A DNA stretch of 64,000 bases, taken from NCBI GenBank assembly GCA_049514215.1, contig JBEKVI010000039.1:29069-93068 (forward strand). Direction: 5' to 3'. The stretch comes from BOG-994 sp049514215. Its GTDB lineage: Bacteria > Pseudomonadota > Gammaproteobacteria > Burkholderiales > Burkholderiaceae_D. The notes under the pieces were generated by a model. The model was not told the origin of the DNA. It worked only from the letters and a program-made list of their open reading frames with translations, and did no database searches. The position numbers and the translations under genes are program-made. Shown here piece by piece: positions 8,111-15,424 of the stretch; within the stretch, counting starts at the first letter, position 1; every line of letters begins with the position of its first letter.

Positions 8111-8404
8111 ATGTACATTTGCGTCTGTGCAGCGGTAACCGATCGCGAAATCCGCGCTAAAGTGGCAGAGGGTGCTCACACTCTGGACGATCTGCGGATC
8201 GATCTCGGGGTGGCGTTGCAGTGCGGCACGTGCGCTTGCGCGGCAGAGAACCTGATTTGCGAGACGCGGGCCAAGATGGAGGCCAAGATGGTCGAGCGCG
8301 GCGCAGGTTCGGTGGTCCCGCTGCCGACGCGCCAGCCCGCCGTGCGGCGCACCGAAGAGGTCGAGATTGCGTTTGAGAAAGCGCGGCAACTGGAGGCAGC
8401 CTAA
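8111..8404 (+). CDS. bfd: Bacterioferritin-associated ferredoxin
   Basis: Bfd is a small [2Fe-2S] protein that docks on bacterioferritin and passes electrons to release stored iron. The protein begins MYICVCAAVTDREI and has the four cluster cysteines at C4, C6, C38 and C41 (QCGTC), with the BFD helix-turn-helix-like fold between them. It is 97 residues, longer than the 64 of the E. coli protein, owing to a charged C-terminal tail after about residue 60. The ATG at 8111 is chosen because the domain starts there; the frame extends 14 codons upstream into the promoter. It lies just ahead of bfr in the same direction, behind a Fur-type promoter. Confidence 0.93.
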   Translation: MYICVCAAVTDREIRAKVAEGAHTLDDLRIDLGVALQCGTCACAAENLICETRAKMEAKMVERGAGSVVPLPTRQPAVRRTEEVEIAFEKARQLEAA

Positions 8405-8445
8405 TCAGCGGTCCCGCCTTCGGCCCATGAGAAAGGTGGGATGGC

Positions 8446-8928
8446 ATGCAGGGGAATGCGGGCGTAATCGCCCTGTTGAACAAGCAGCTCACCAACGAGC
8501 TCACCGCGATCAATCAGTACTTCCTTCACGCCCGGATGTATCGGCATTGGGGTCTGCACGCGCTGGGCAAGGTCGAGTACGACGAATCGATCGGCGAGAT
8601 GAAGCATGCCGACCGGCTCATCGAGCGCATTCTGGTGCTCGATGGACTTCCCAACCTCCAAACCCTAAACAAGCTGGGCGTCGGCGAGGATGTGCCCGAG
8701 ATCCTGCAAAGCGATCTGCAGCTCGAGCAAGGGTCTCAAGCCACGCTTAAAGAAGCCATTGCTTTGTGCGAGGTGGAACGCGACTATGTTTCACGCTCCA
8801 TCCTCGAGGATATCCTCGACGACACCGAAGAGCATATCGACTGGATCGAGACCCAGATCGGACTGATTGCGCAGGTTGGATTGCAGAACTACATTCAGTC
8901 GCAAATGGGCGAACTGCCCCACGACTAA
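8446..8928 (+). CDS. bfr: Bacterioferritin
   Basis: A 160-residue four-helix-bundle iron store that assembles as a 24-mer, binds heme between subunits and oxidises Fe(II). Visible residues match E. coli numbering: E18, E51, heme-ligand M52, H54, E94 and H130. At the position of E127 I read threonine (DDTEEHIDW), with E128 and E129 following, so one ferroxidase ligand appears displaced; the same DTEEH form is, from memory, common in related proteins. AAAGGTGGG precedes the ATG by five bases. Only 41 bases separate it from bfd, too few for an obvious independent promoter, so both may be transcribed from the Fur-controlled start upstream. Confidence 0.95.
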   Translation: MQGNAGVIALLNKQLTNELTAINQYFLHARMYRHWGLHALGKVEYDESIGEMKHADRLIERILVLDGLPNLQTLNKLGVGEDVPEILQSDLQLEQGSQATLKEAIALCEVERDYVSRSILEDILDDTEEHIDWIETQIGLIAQVGLQNYIQSQMGELPHD

Positions 8929-8998
8929 AACCGACGAAGCCAGAGCGGCTGTCCGGGCGGCGGCGTTGACATCTGGGCTGCTGCCGCGCCCACGTCCC

Positions 8999-10375
8999 TC
9001 AAATCAGCGGCTTTAGATCTTCGACGAGTGTGGGTAACAGCTCGGAGACGGTCGGGTGGATATGCATGGCGCGGGCCAGCAGCTTGTAGGTCGCTCGGGC
9101 GTACATCAGGTCGAGGATCGAGTGAATGGCTTCGTCGGCCTCGATGCCAAACAGGGTCGCGCCAAGGATTTCCTCGGTTTTGGCATCCACGACGATTTCC
9201 ATGAAGCCATCGGTTTCGCTGCGCTCGCGCGCGCGGCCCACGCGCGTCATCATCATGCGGGCAGACAAGGCAGCACGGCCGCTTGTGCGCACGGCCTCAA
9301 CCGACAGTCCGACGCGGGCCAGGGGGGGATCGATGTAGAGCGCGTACGCCAAAATGCGGTCACTGACGCGCCGCGTCTGACCATCGAGAAGGTTGGCAGC
9401 CACGATTTCAAAGTCGTTGTAGGCCGTGTGCGTGAAGGCACCGCGCCCGTTCACATCGCCCAAGGCGAAAATGTGGGGCACGTTGGTGCAAAGTCCGTCG
9501 TCCACCGTGATGTAACCCCGTGCATCGGTGCGCACTCCTGCCTTATCCAGCCCCAGATCATCGGTGTTGGGCCGCCTGCCCACGGCGATGAGGCAATGAG
9601 TGGCCTCGACCCGCTGGCTTGGTTGGGCGGCGTCGAAGTGGGCGCAAACGGCCGCCGCTCCCGCGCTAAACGACAGGTTGGACATTTGCGTATGGACCTG
9701 GATGCCGTCGCGTAGAAGCAGCTGCAATATGGCGTTTGAGACATCCGGATCTTCCCGTCCGATCAGGCGCGGGCCAGCTTCTAAGATCGTGACTTCGCTG
9801 CCGAATCGGCGGTACATCTGAGCGAACTCGAGTCCGATGTAGCTACCACCCAAAATGAGCAGATGGGCGGGCAGCGTGGTGAGTTCCAGCACGCTCGAGT
9901 TGGTCAGAAACGGCACCTCGCTTAATCCCGGGATCGGCGGGATTTGCGCCCGACCTCCGACGTTCAGGAAGATCTGGTCGGCTGAGATCGTCTCGCCGTT
10001 GACCTCGAGCGTGTGGGGATCCACGAAACGAGCGTGTCCGCGGATGAGCTCCACCCCTTTGGTGTCCAAAAGCCATTGCGTGACCCCCTGGTTGGATTCG
10101 CCGCGCACGACATTCATTCGGGCCTGGACTTTGGCCATGTCGACTTCAGGGGCGCCGGAGAGGATGACACCAAATTCCGTCGCGCGCCGCGCGACGGCGG
10201 CGACGCGCGCGCTGGCCACGAGCGTCTTGGTGGGGATGCAACCCACATTCACGCAAGTACCGCCGACCTGCTTGCGCTCGATGATGGCCGTACGGCGCCC
10301 GGCCTGGGCCAGGCGCACGGCCAGCGAAGGCCCCGCCTGACCGGTCCCCACTACCACGGCGTCAAAATGCGGCAT
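8999..10375 (-). CDS. FAD-dependent pyridine nucleotide-disulfide oxidoreductase (mercuric reductase-like)
   Basis: The product is 458 residues from the ATG at 10375, which follows GGGAGA. It has an N-terminal FAD site (DAVVVGTGQAGPSLAVRLA), the redox-active disulfide in GGTCVNVGCIPTK, an NAD(P) site (LLILGGSYIGLEFAQMY), an FAD-binding AVGRRPNTDDLGL and IFALGDVNG, and a C-terminal dimerisation domain with the catalytic His region MHIHPTVSELLPTL. It lacks the N-terminal metal-binding domain and the C-terminal cysteine pair of true mercuric reductases, so it is better seen as one of the MerA-like or RclA-like oxidoreductases of unknown electrophile or metal substrate. It is divergent from the DedA gene. 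Confidence 0.92.
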   Translation of the reverse strand: MPHFDAVVVGTGQAGPSLAVRLAQAGRRTAIIERKQVGGTCVNVGCIPTKTLVASARVAAVARRATEFGVILSGAPEVDMAKVQARMNVVRGESNQGVTQWLLDTKGVELIRGHARFVDPHTLEVNGETISADQIFLNVGGRAQIPPIPGLSEVPFLTNSSVLELTTLPAHLLILGGSYIGLEFAQMYRRFGSEVTILEAGPRLIGREDPDVSNAILQLLLRDGIQVHTQMSNLSFSAGAAAVCAHFDAAQPSQRVEATHCLIAVGRRPNTDDLGLDKAGVRTDARGYITVDDGLCTNVPHIFALGDVNGRGAFTHTAYNDFEIVAANLLDGQTRRVSDRILAYALYIDPPLARVGLSVEAVRTSGRAALSARMMMTRVGRARERSETDGFMEIVVDAKTEEILGATLFGIEADEAIHSILDLMYARATYKLLARAMHIHPTVSELLPTLVEDLKPLI

Positions 10376-10583
10376 TTCATCTCTCCCGATAAAAGTTCGC
10401 GCGGCCCGGCGCTCTGAGCACCCCGAGTCTAGACTGGAACGCATTCCTGGAGGCATTCTCGCAGACACGGCGTGCACACTGTAATCTCGGGAAAAATGCA
10501 ACTCTATGGACTGCGAAAGGTCTGAAAACGCAAGGCGCATGCCGGCCCGAAGTCGGAAGCCCAGAGCAAAAGGATCACGCGGC

Positions 10584-11219
10584 ATGGAATTCGTCCAGAT
10601 GGTCTTGCACTTGGACCGCTACCTCGGTGTGGCCATCGGCGAGTACGGGTTCGCCGTCTATCTGCTCCTGTTTCTCATCGTCTTTTGCGAAATTGGCATC
10701 GCACCGCTTTTCATCTTGCCCGGCGACCCCCTCGTTTTCATCTGCGGCGCGTTTTGCGCGACCGGTGCCTTAAGTGCCCTGGTGCTCGTGCCGGTGCTGA
10801 TCGCAGCGACGATCTTGGGTAGCGCTGTGGCCTATGGCGTGGGCATCGCGCTCGGACGCAAGGTGTTTAGTCACGATTACCGCTGGTTGCACCGCAAATC
10901 GCTTGAGAAGACCGCCCGTTTCTATGGTAACCATGGAGGACTTCTTCTGGTTTTTTCGCCCTTTCTCGCCGTGGTCCGCACCTTCGCGCCCTTGCTTGCC
11001 GGTGTCTTCGAACTCAACCCACTGCGTTTTTTTCAGTACGTGGTGCTAGGCGCGGTCTTCTGGGTTGGCTTGCTGGTGGCGGGGGGATTTTTGTTCGGAA
11101 ATGTTCCAATCATTCGCGACTATCTCTCGTTGATTTTGGTCTCGGGGACTGCGCTTGCGCTACTGGCCATCCTTTTGAGTTCGGGCCTGCGCTGGTACAG
11201 CAAGCGCCAGGCGCGCTAG
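10584..11219 (+). CDS. DedA/VTT family membrane protein
   Basis: From the ATG at 10584 (AAAAGGA upstream) the protein has 211 residues and the DedA pattern: a first hydrophobic helix, the re-entrant segment IGIAPLFILPGDPLVFICGAF, the FYGNHGGLLLVFSPFLAVVRTFAPLLAG block with the conserved Arg, and two C-terminal helices. DedA proteins are inner-membrane proteins implicated in undecaprenyl phosphate or phospholipid flipping and in proton-dependent envelope homeostasis. The usual ER..PPGE-type motif is here GDPL after a proline. An upstream extension of 26 codons is basic and unlikely. The gene is divergent from the disulfide oxidoreductase. Confidence 0.9.
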   Translation: MEFVQMVLHLDRYLGVAIGEYGFAVYLLLFLIVFCEIGIAPLFILPGDPLVFICGAFCATGALSALVLVPVLIAATILGSAVAYGVGIALGRKVFSHDYRWLHRKSLEKTARFYGNHGGLLLVFSPFLAVVRTFAPLLAGVFELNPLRFFQYVVLGAVFWVGLLVAGGFLFGNVPIIRDYLSLILVSGTALALLAILLSSGLRWYSKRQAR

Positions 11220-11267
11220 GCGCGCAGGAACGGACCAAGTGGGGTATAAGACGTATCGAACGCTCGG

Positions 11268-11321
11268 TGCCCAAGTGCTGTGAATCGATTCAGCGGCCTC
11301 ACTCGTTGTGCGGCTTGGGCA
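11268..11321. promoter_or_regulatory. Nested inverted repeats upstream of the SDR gene
   Basis: TGCCCAAG at 11268-11275 is exactly complementary to CTTGGGCA at 11314-11321, and inside this lies the perfect 12-base palindrome TGAATCGATTCA (11281-11292). The block ends 31 bases before the SDR start, a fitting place for a regulator site or a 5' leader hairpin. Confidence 0.5.
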
Positions 11322-11352
11322 CGATTTCGTACTTTCATTTGGTGAGGTGACC

Positions 11353-12045
11353 ATGAGCCCCAACGGGTATGAGACGGCCTTGATCGTTGGCGCGGGATCC
11401 GGACTGAGCGCCTCGCTTGCGCGGCGGTGCAAGGCCCAGGGAATGCGCGTGGCGCTGGCCGCGCGCGATGTTGCCAAGCTCGAGTCCTTGCGTGCGGAAA
11501 TTGGTGGCCTGGCGCTGGCCTGCGATGTCGCAGAGCCAAGTCAGGTCGAGTCCCTTTTCGCGAACGCCGAAGCCGGCCTGGGCGTCATTGATGCCGTGTT
11601 CTTCAACCCGAGCCAGCGCTCGCGTGGCCCTCTCATCGACTTGGATCCCGGGACCGTCGCCCACAATCTGTCCGTGACAGCCTACGGCGGATTCCTCGTG
11701 GCCCAACAGGCGGCGCGCCGGATGCTGCCCCGCCACCATGGTGCGATCTTTTTCACCGGTGCCTCGGCCAGCGTGAAGGGCTACCCGGGCTCGGCGCCCT
11801 TTGCGATGGGCAAGTTCGCGCTGCGGGGTCTTGCCCAGAGCATCGCGCGTGAGCTCGCGCCCGGCGGCATCCACGTGGCCCACTTCATCATTGATGGAGC
11901 GATTCGCCCCGCGCAAAGCACAGATGCCGGTGATGCCCAGCTCGACCCGGATGCGATCGCCCAAACCTATATGGCTATTCTAGGTCAACACCGCAGCGCC
12001 TGGACCTGGGAGGTCGAGGTTCGGCCCTGGGTTGAAAAATTCTAG
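11353..12045 (+). CDS. Short-chain dehydrogenase/reductase family protein with Phe in place of catalytic Tyr
   Basis: A 230-residue Rossmann-fold protein: ALIVGAGSGLSASLARR is the glycine-rich cofactor loop, ARD after the second strand suits NADP(H), N105 (HNLSVTAYGG) and S138 (FTGASAS) occupy the usual positions. The catalytic YxxxK reads FAMGK (F150, K154), so the proton-donating tyrosine is missing; a subgroup of SDR proteins carries this change and their activity is unclear. GGTGAGGTGA precedes the ATG. The gene is followed 69 bases later by a glutathione S-transferase gene in the same direction, and preceded by a nested inverted repeat. Confidence 0.88.
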   Translation: MSPNGYETALIVGAGSGLSASLARRCKAQGMRVALAARDVAKLESLRAEIGGLALACDVAEPSQVESLFANAEAGLGVIDAVFFNPSQRSRGPLIDLDPGTVAHNLSVTAYGGFLVAQQAARRMLPRHHGAIFFTGASASVKGYPGSAPFAMGKFALRGLAQSIARELAPGGIHVAHFIIDGAIRPAQSTDAGDAQLDPDAIAQTYMAILGQHRSAWTWEVEVRPWVEKF

Positions 12046-12114
12046 CGTGTCGCCAAGCGCTGTCGAAAAACGTCTTCGGCGCGTCCGTCATGCCGTCCAC
12101 CAGAGGAGACCCTG

Positions 12115-12795
12115 ATGCTGAAGTTCTATTACCACCCGTCGCCCAACCCCCTGAAAGTCGCACTCTTTCTGGAGGAAACCGGCCTGCCCTACGAACTCGT
12201 GCCCGTCGATACGCGCAAAGGAGAGCAGTTCCTTCCCGCGTTCTTGGCGATCAACCCGAACGCCAAGACTCCAGCCATCACCGATGACGACGTCACCGTC
12301 TTCGACAGCAATGCGATCCTTCTGTATCTCGCCGAAAAGACCGGCCAGTTCCTGCCCGAGAACACGCCGGTTGCGCGCGGCCAACTGCTTTCCTGGCTCA
12401 TGTTCGTGGCGAGTGGCATCGGGCCTTATTCAGGTCAACTCGTGCACTTTAAGCACTTTGCACCCGAGAAGATTCCCTACGCGGTCACGCGCTATCTGTT
12501 CGAGGCCGAACGGCATTTCGGGATCCTCGATACCCGGCTTGCCGAGCGCAGCTATATGCTGGGCTCGGACTACACCATCGTCGATATGGCCGTCTGGGGC
12601 TGGGCGCGCCTCGTGCCTTTCCTTTTCGGGGAAGACGGCTGGGCGCGTCTTTCGCACCTCAAGCGCCTGGTTGACGAAATCAACGGCCGGCCTGCCGCGG
12701 CACGCGCCCAGGCCTTGAAGGAGCGTCACGCGTTCAAGTCCGAGCTGGACGATGAGGCCAAGCGCCACCTCTTCCAGCATCTGAACGTCGCCTAG
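12115..12795 (+). CDS. Glutathione S-transferase family protein
   Basis: A 226-residue cytosolic GST. The N-terminal thioredoxin-like domain (1-80) contains FYYHPSPNPLKVALFLEETG, the cis-proline in NAKTPAITD and the glutathione gamma-glutamyl-binding DSNAILLYLAE. The helical C-terminal domain has YMLGSDYTIVDMAVWGW, the conserved N-capping box region. The pattern is closest to the bacterial YfcG/Nu-like class, which often has disulfide-bond reductase activity toward glutathione adducts. AGGAG lies seven bases before the ATG. With the SDR gene upstream it may form a small detoxification operon. The substrate cannot be read from sequence. Confidence 0.92.
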   Translation: MLKFYYHPSPNPLKVALFLEETGLPYELVPVDTRKGEQFLPAFLAINPNAKTPAITDDDVTVFDSNAILLYLAEKTGQFLPENTPVARGQLLSWLMFVASGIGPYSGQLVHFKHFAPEKIPYAVTRYLFEAERHFGILDTRLAERSYMLGSDYTIVDMAVWGWARLVPFLFGEDGWARLSHLKRLVDEINGRPAAARAQALKERHAFKSELDDEAKRHLFQHLNVA

Positions 12796-12873
12796 GAGGG
12801 GCGCCGCAGCTGGGGTTCTGACGACGTCGCTCTGTCCCATGAAGTGCCGTGCGGGGGCGCTTTAGTAGTGGGC

Positions 12874-14523
12874 CTATCCAAGCGCGTCGGGCATGCCGCT
12901 CGATGCGCTTTGCGCTGCGTGGCGTACGAGCGCGTCTTCGATATCCAGTTCGCGCTCGACTCTGCGCCTGGCCTCATCCGAGATGGCCGCATTGTTATAG
13001 AGTTCGGCCAGATTGGCACGCTCGGCTTCCACGACCTCCAGTTCGAGCGCGGCCTCCCCTGCGATCTGTTCGGGGCTGAGATCGCCGTCGAAGGCCGCGA
13101 CGTAGCGTCGTCGGCGCAACTCATGGCGCCTTCGCAACTCGAGAAGAATCGGCGCCGCCGCTGCGACTTCTTCCAATTCCTTTAAGCGCGCCAGCACGGC
13201 ATCGATGCCGCTAATTCGTGCGGCAATCTCCGTGCGCTTCGCATCGGCCGCTTCGGCCGCCCCGATCTCGGAAAGACCCAGAAGGCGGATGACGAAAGGA
13301 AGGCTCGTTCCCATTCCAAAAAGCGAAGCCATGATGACGAAGAAGGTCACGCAAATGAGGAGGCTGCGCTCGGGAAAAAGCTCGGAGCCGACATAGACCG
13401 GGATGGAAAGGGCCGCCGCCATCGAGACCACCCCCCGGATCCCGGTAAAGCCGATCAGGAATGCGTATTGCCAGGGGGGTTGACCCTTGGCGCGGTATTT
13501 TGGGAAGAGCCATCCGGGAATGAAAGTCGCCGGGATCACCCAGATGAAGCGCACCACCACCACCACGACGGTCATGAGTACCGAGGCGAATGCGAGGCGA
13601 CGCCAACCCTGGTCGTCCAGACCCTCGGTCACGATATGGGCCTGCAATCCGGTCAAGGCAAAGACGACACCTTCGATCACGTGCACGAGCAGCCCCCACA
13701 CAAAAAAGCCCTGCAGTCGCGTTGCGGCGGGAATGAACCTGCGCCCGTTCCAGCTGACGTACAGTCCGCAGGCCACTGCGGCCAGCACCCCCGACCCGCC
13801 GGACGTATGCGGTACCCAGAAGGCCAGATAAGGCGTCAAGAGCGCGAGCACCATCTCGACTTCGGGATTCTTCGCCCAACGCCGGATCCACAGCAGGGCC
13901 CACCCCACGAAGATCCCCCATGCGAGCTCGCCCACTACCACCAGAGCGAACGTAACAAGTGCAGAGACCGCCGAGAAGTGGGCTTCGGCCACCGCGGCTA
14001 AGCCAAAGCTAAAGAGGATGAGGGCGGTCGCATCGTTAACGAGACCTTCGCCCTCCAGAATCACGAGCAGCTGCTGCGGTATCCCAAGGCGCCTTGCGAT
14101 CGCCATGGGCGCCACGGCATCCGGTGGCGAGACCAGCGCGCCCAGCACGAATCCGACAGGCCAGGACAGACCGAGTAGCCAATGGGCGGCTGTAGCGACG
14201 ACGGCGGCGGTGAAGATCACGCACCCGATCGCAAGCATCATGATCGGAGCAAGATTTGCGCGAAATCCGCGCCAACTCATGCCCACGCCCGAGTTATAGA
14301 GCAGCGGCGGCAAAAGCAAGAGAAGCACCAGTTGCGCGTCGAGCGTGATCTTCGGGACGCCCGGCGTAAAGGCGAGCACGGCTCCAGCGAAAACCAAAAC
14401 GAGCGACGGGGCAATGCGCAGTCGTTGCGCGATCAGCGTGGCGAAGGCGGTCACGGCCACCACGCCAAAGCCGGTCAGAAGAATGAAGAGCAACGGATTC
14501 TCGCCCGTCACGGCGCTTAGCAT
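12874..14523 (-). CDS. CPA1-family Na+/H+ antiporter
   Basis: A 549-residue protein (ATG at 14523; a TTG eight codons upstream is possible). About twelve transmembrane segments fill residues 1-415. Diagnostic CPA1 motifs are LLLLLPPLLYNSG, the half-helix region GALVSPPDAVAP with its acidic residue, EGEGLVNDATALILFSF with the conserved ND pair, and GFTGIRGVVSMAAALSIP with the essential Arg. A cytoplasmic tail of about 110 residues is a strongly charged coiled coil (LARLKELEEV, ELRRRHELRRRR), typical of NhaP/YjcE-like antiporters. It should exchange Na+ or K+ for protons across the inner membrane. Divergent from the DsbA-like gene and convergent with the GST gene. Confidence 0.92.
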   Translation of the reverse strand: MLSAVTGENPLLFILLTGFGVVAVTAFATLIAQRLRIAPSLVLVFAGAVLAFTPGVPKITLDAQLVLLLLLPPLLYNSGVGMSWRGFRANLAPIMMLAIGCVIFTAAVVATAAHWLLGLSWPVGFVLGALVSPPDAVAPMAIARRLGIPQQLLVILEGEGLVNDATALILFSFGLAAVAEAHFSAVSALVTFALVVVGELAWGIFVGWALLWIRRWAKNPEVEMVLALLTPYLAFWVPHTSGGSGVLAAVACGLYVSWNGRRFIPAATRLQGFFVWGLLVHVIEGVVFALTGLQAHIVTEGLDDQGWRRLAFASVLMTVVVVVVRFIWVIPATFIPGWLFPKYRAKGQPPWQYAFLIGFTGIRGVVSMAAALSIPVYVGSELFPERSLLICVTFFVIMASLFGMGTSLPFVIRLLGLSEIGAAEAADAKRTEIAARISGIDAVLARLKELEEVAAAAPILLELRRRHELRRRRYVAAFDGDLSPEQIAGEAALELEVVEAERANLAELYNNAAISDEARRRVERELDIEDALVRHAAQSASSGMPDALG

Positions 14524-14728
14524 GGCGGCTATGGTACCAGCGCGCAAATCGCGCGCAAGACGCCAATGCCGATCCCGCTTGGGCGGCGCCCGCGCGCTCG
14601 GTGTATGCTTTAGTGCCCCTGGAGTGCGAAACGACGGCGGCCCCGCACGGGCGAGCCGATCGTTCGATACGATGTCGCGTGCGCGAAGCGACTCCCCTTT
14701 TTATCCCGATGAATCTGCGAGATCGATC

Positions 14729-15274
14729 ATGTCCTTTGATGATAAGCCCACGCTCACCCCGCCCATCGGTCCGACCGATCATCTGCAAGGGCCGGCCAAC
14801 GGCGCCATCACGATCGTCGAATACGGCGACTTCGAATGTCCTGCCTGCGAGCAGGCCTATTCCGCCACGCTCATGCTGCGCAGGAAGTACGCCTCCGAAG
14901 TCCGTTTCGTGTTTCGGCACTTCCCCCTGCGCGAAGTCCATCCCCACGCCGAGACGGCAGCCGAAGTGTCCGAGATCGCGGCAGGGCAAGGCAAGTTCTG
15001 GGAGATGGAAGCCCTGCTTTTCAAGAACCAGCTGCATCTGAAGCCGCATGCACTGCGCGGCTACGCGCAAATGCTCGAGCTCGACATGGTGCGCTACGAC
15101 GCGGAACTGGGTGACCATATCTATCTGCAGCGCGTCCAGGAGCATTTGGAAAGCGGCAAGTTAAGCGGGGTGCGCAACACGCCGACTTTTTTTGTTAACG
15201 GCCGCCTGGTGGATGTCTCCTTCGGCATCGAGAGCCTCTTTAACGCCTTGGAGGCGGTTCGCAGGGGGCGCTAA
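14729..15274 (+). CDS. DsbA-like thioredoxin-fold protein, no signal peptide
   Basis: A 181-residue thioredoxin-fold protein with an early active site FECPACEQAY (CPAC), an inserted helical domain and the cis-proline loop RNTPTFFVNG near the C-terminus, the architecture of DsbA/FrnE-type oxidoreductases. There is no N-terminal signal sequence from the ATG at 14729, so it should be cytoplasmic. Similar domains are found fused to or beside Na+/H+ antiporters (NhaA-thioredoxin fusions), and here the gene is divergent from a CPA1 antiporter, which may reflect joint function in redox or salt stress. The ribosome binding site is weak (GCGAGA). Confidence 0.85.
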   Translation: MSFDDKPTLTPPIGPTDHLQGPANGAITIVEYGDFECPACEQAYSATLMLRRKYASEVRFVFRHFPLREVHPHAETAAEVSEIAAGQGKFWEMEALLFKNQLHLKPHALRGYAQMLELDMVRYDAELGDHIYLQRVQEHLESGKLSGVRNTPTFFVNGRLVDVSFGIESLFNALEAVRRGR

Positions 15275-15424
15275 GCGCGCGAGGAGCTTAAGTGCCCATC
15301 CCGCCTCGCGTGCCGTGATCTTTAGGCGCCATGCGCGTCCCCTTGCAGGCTTTCCAATGCAACGCTTGTCCCGTCACATGACAAGAAACCCGATGCAGGA
15401 TCACTTCCGTCCTTAGGGCCTGGC

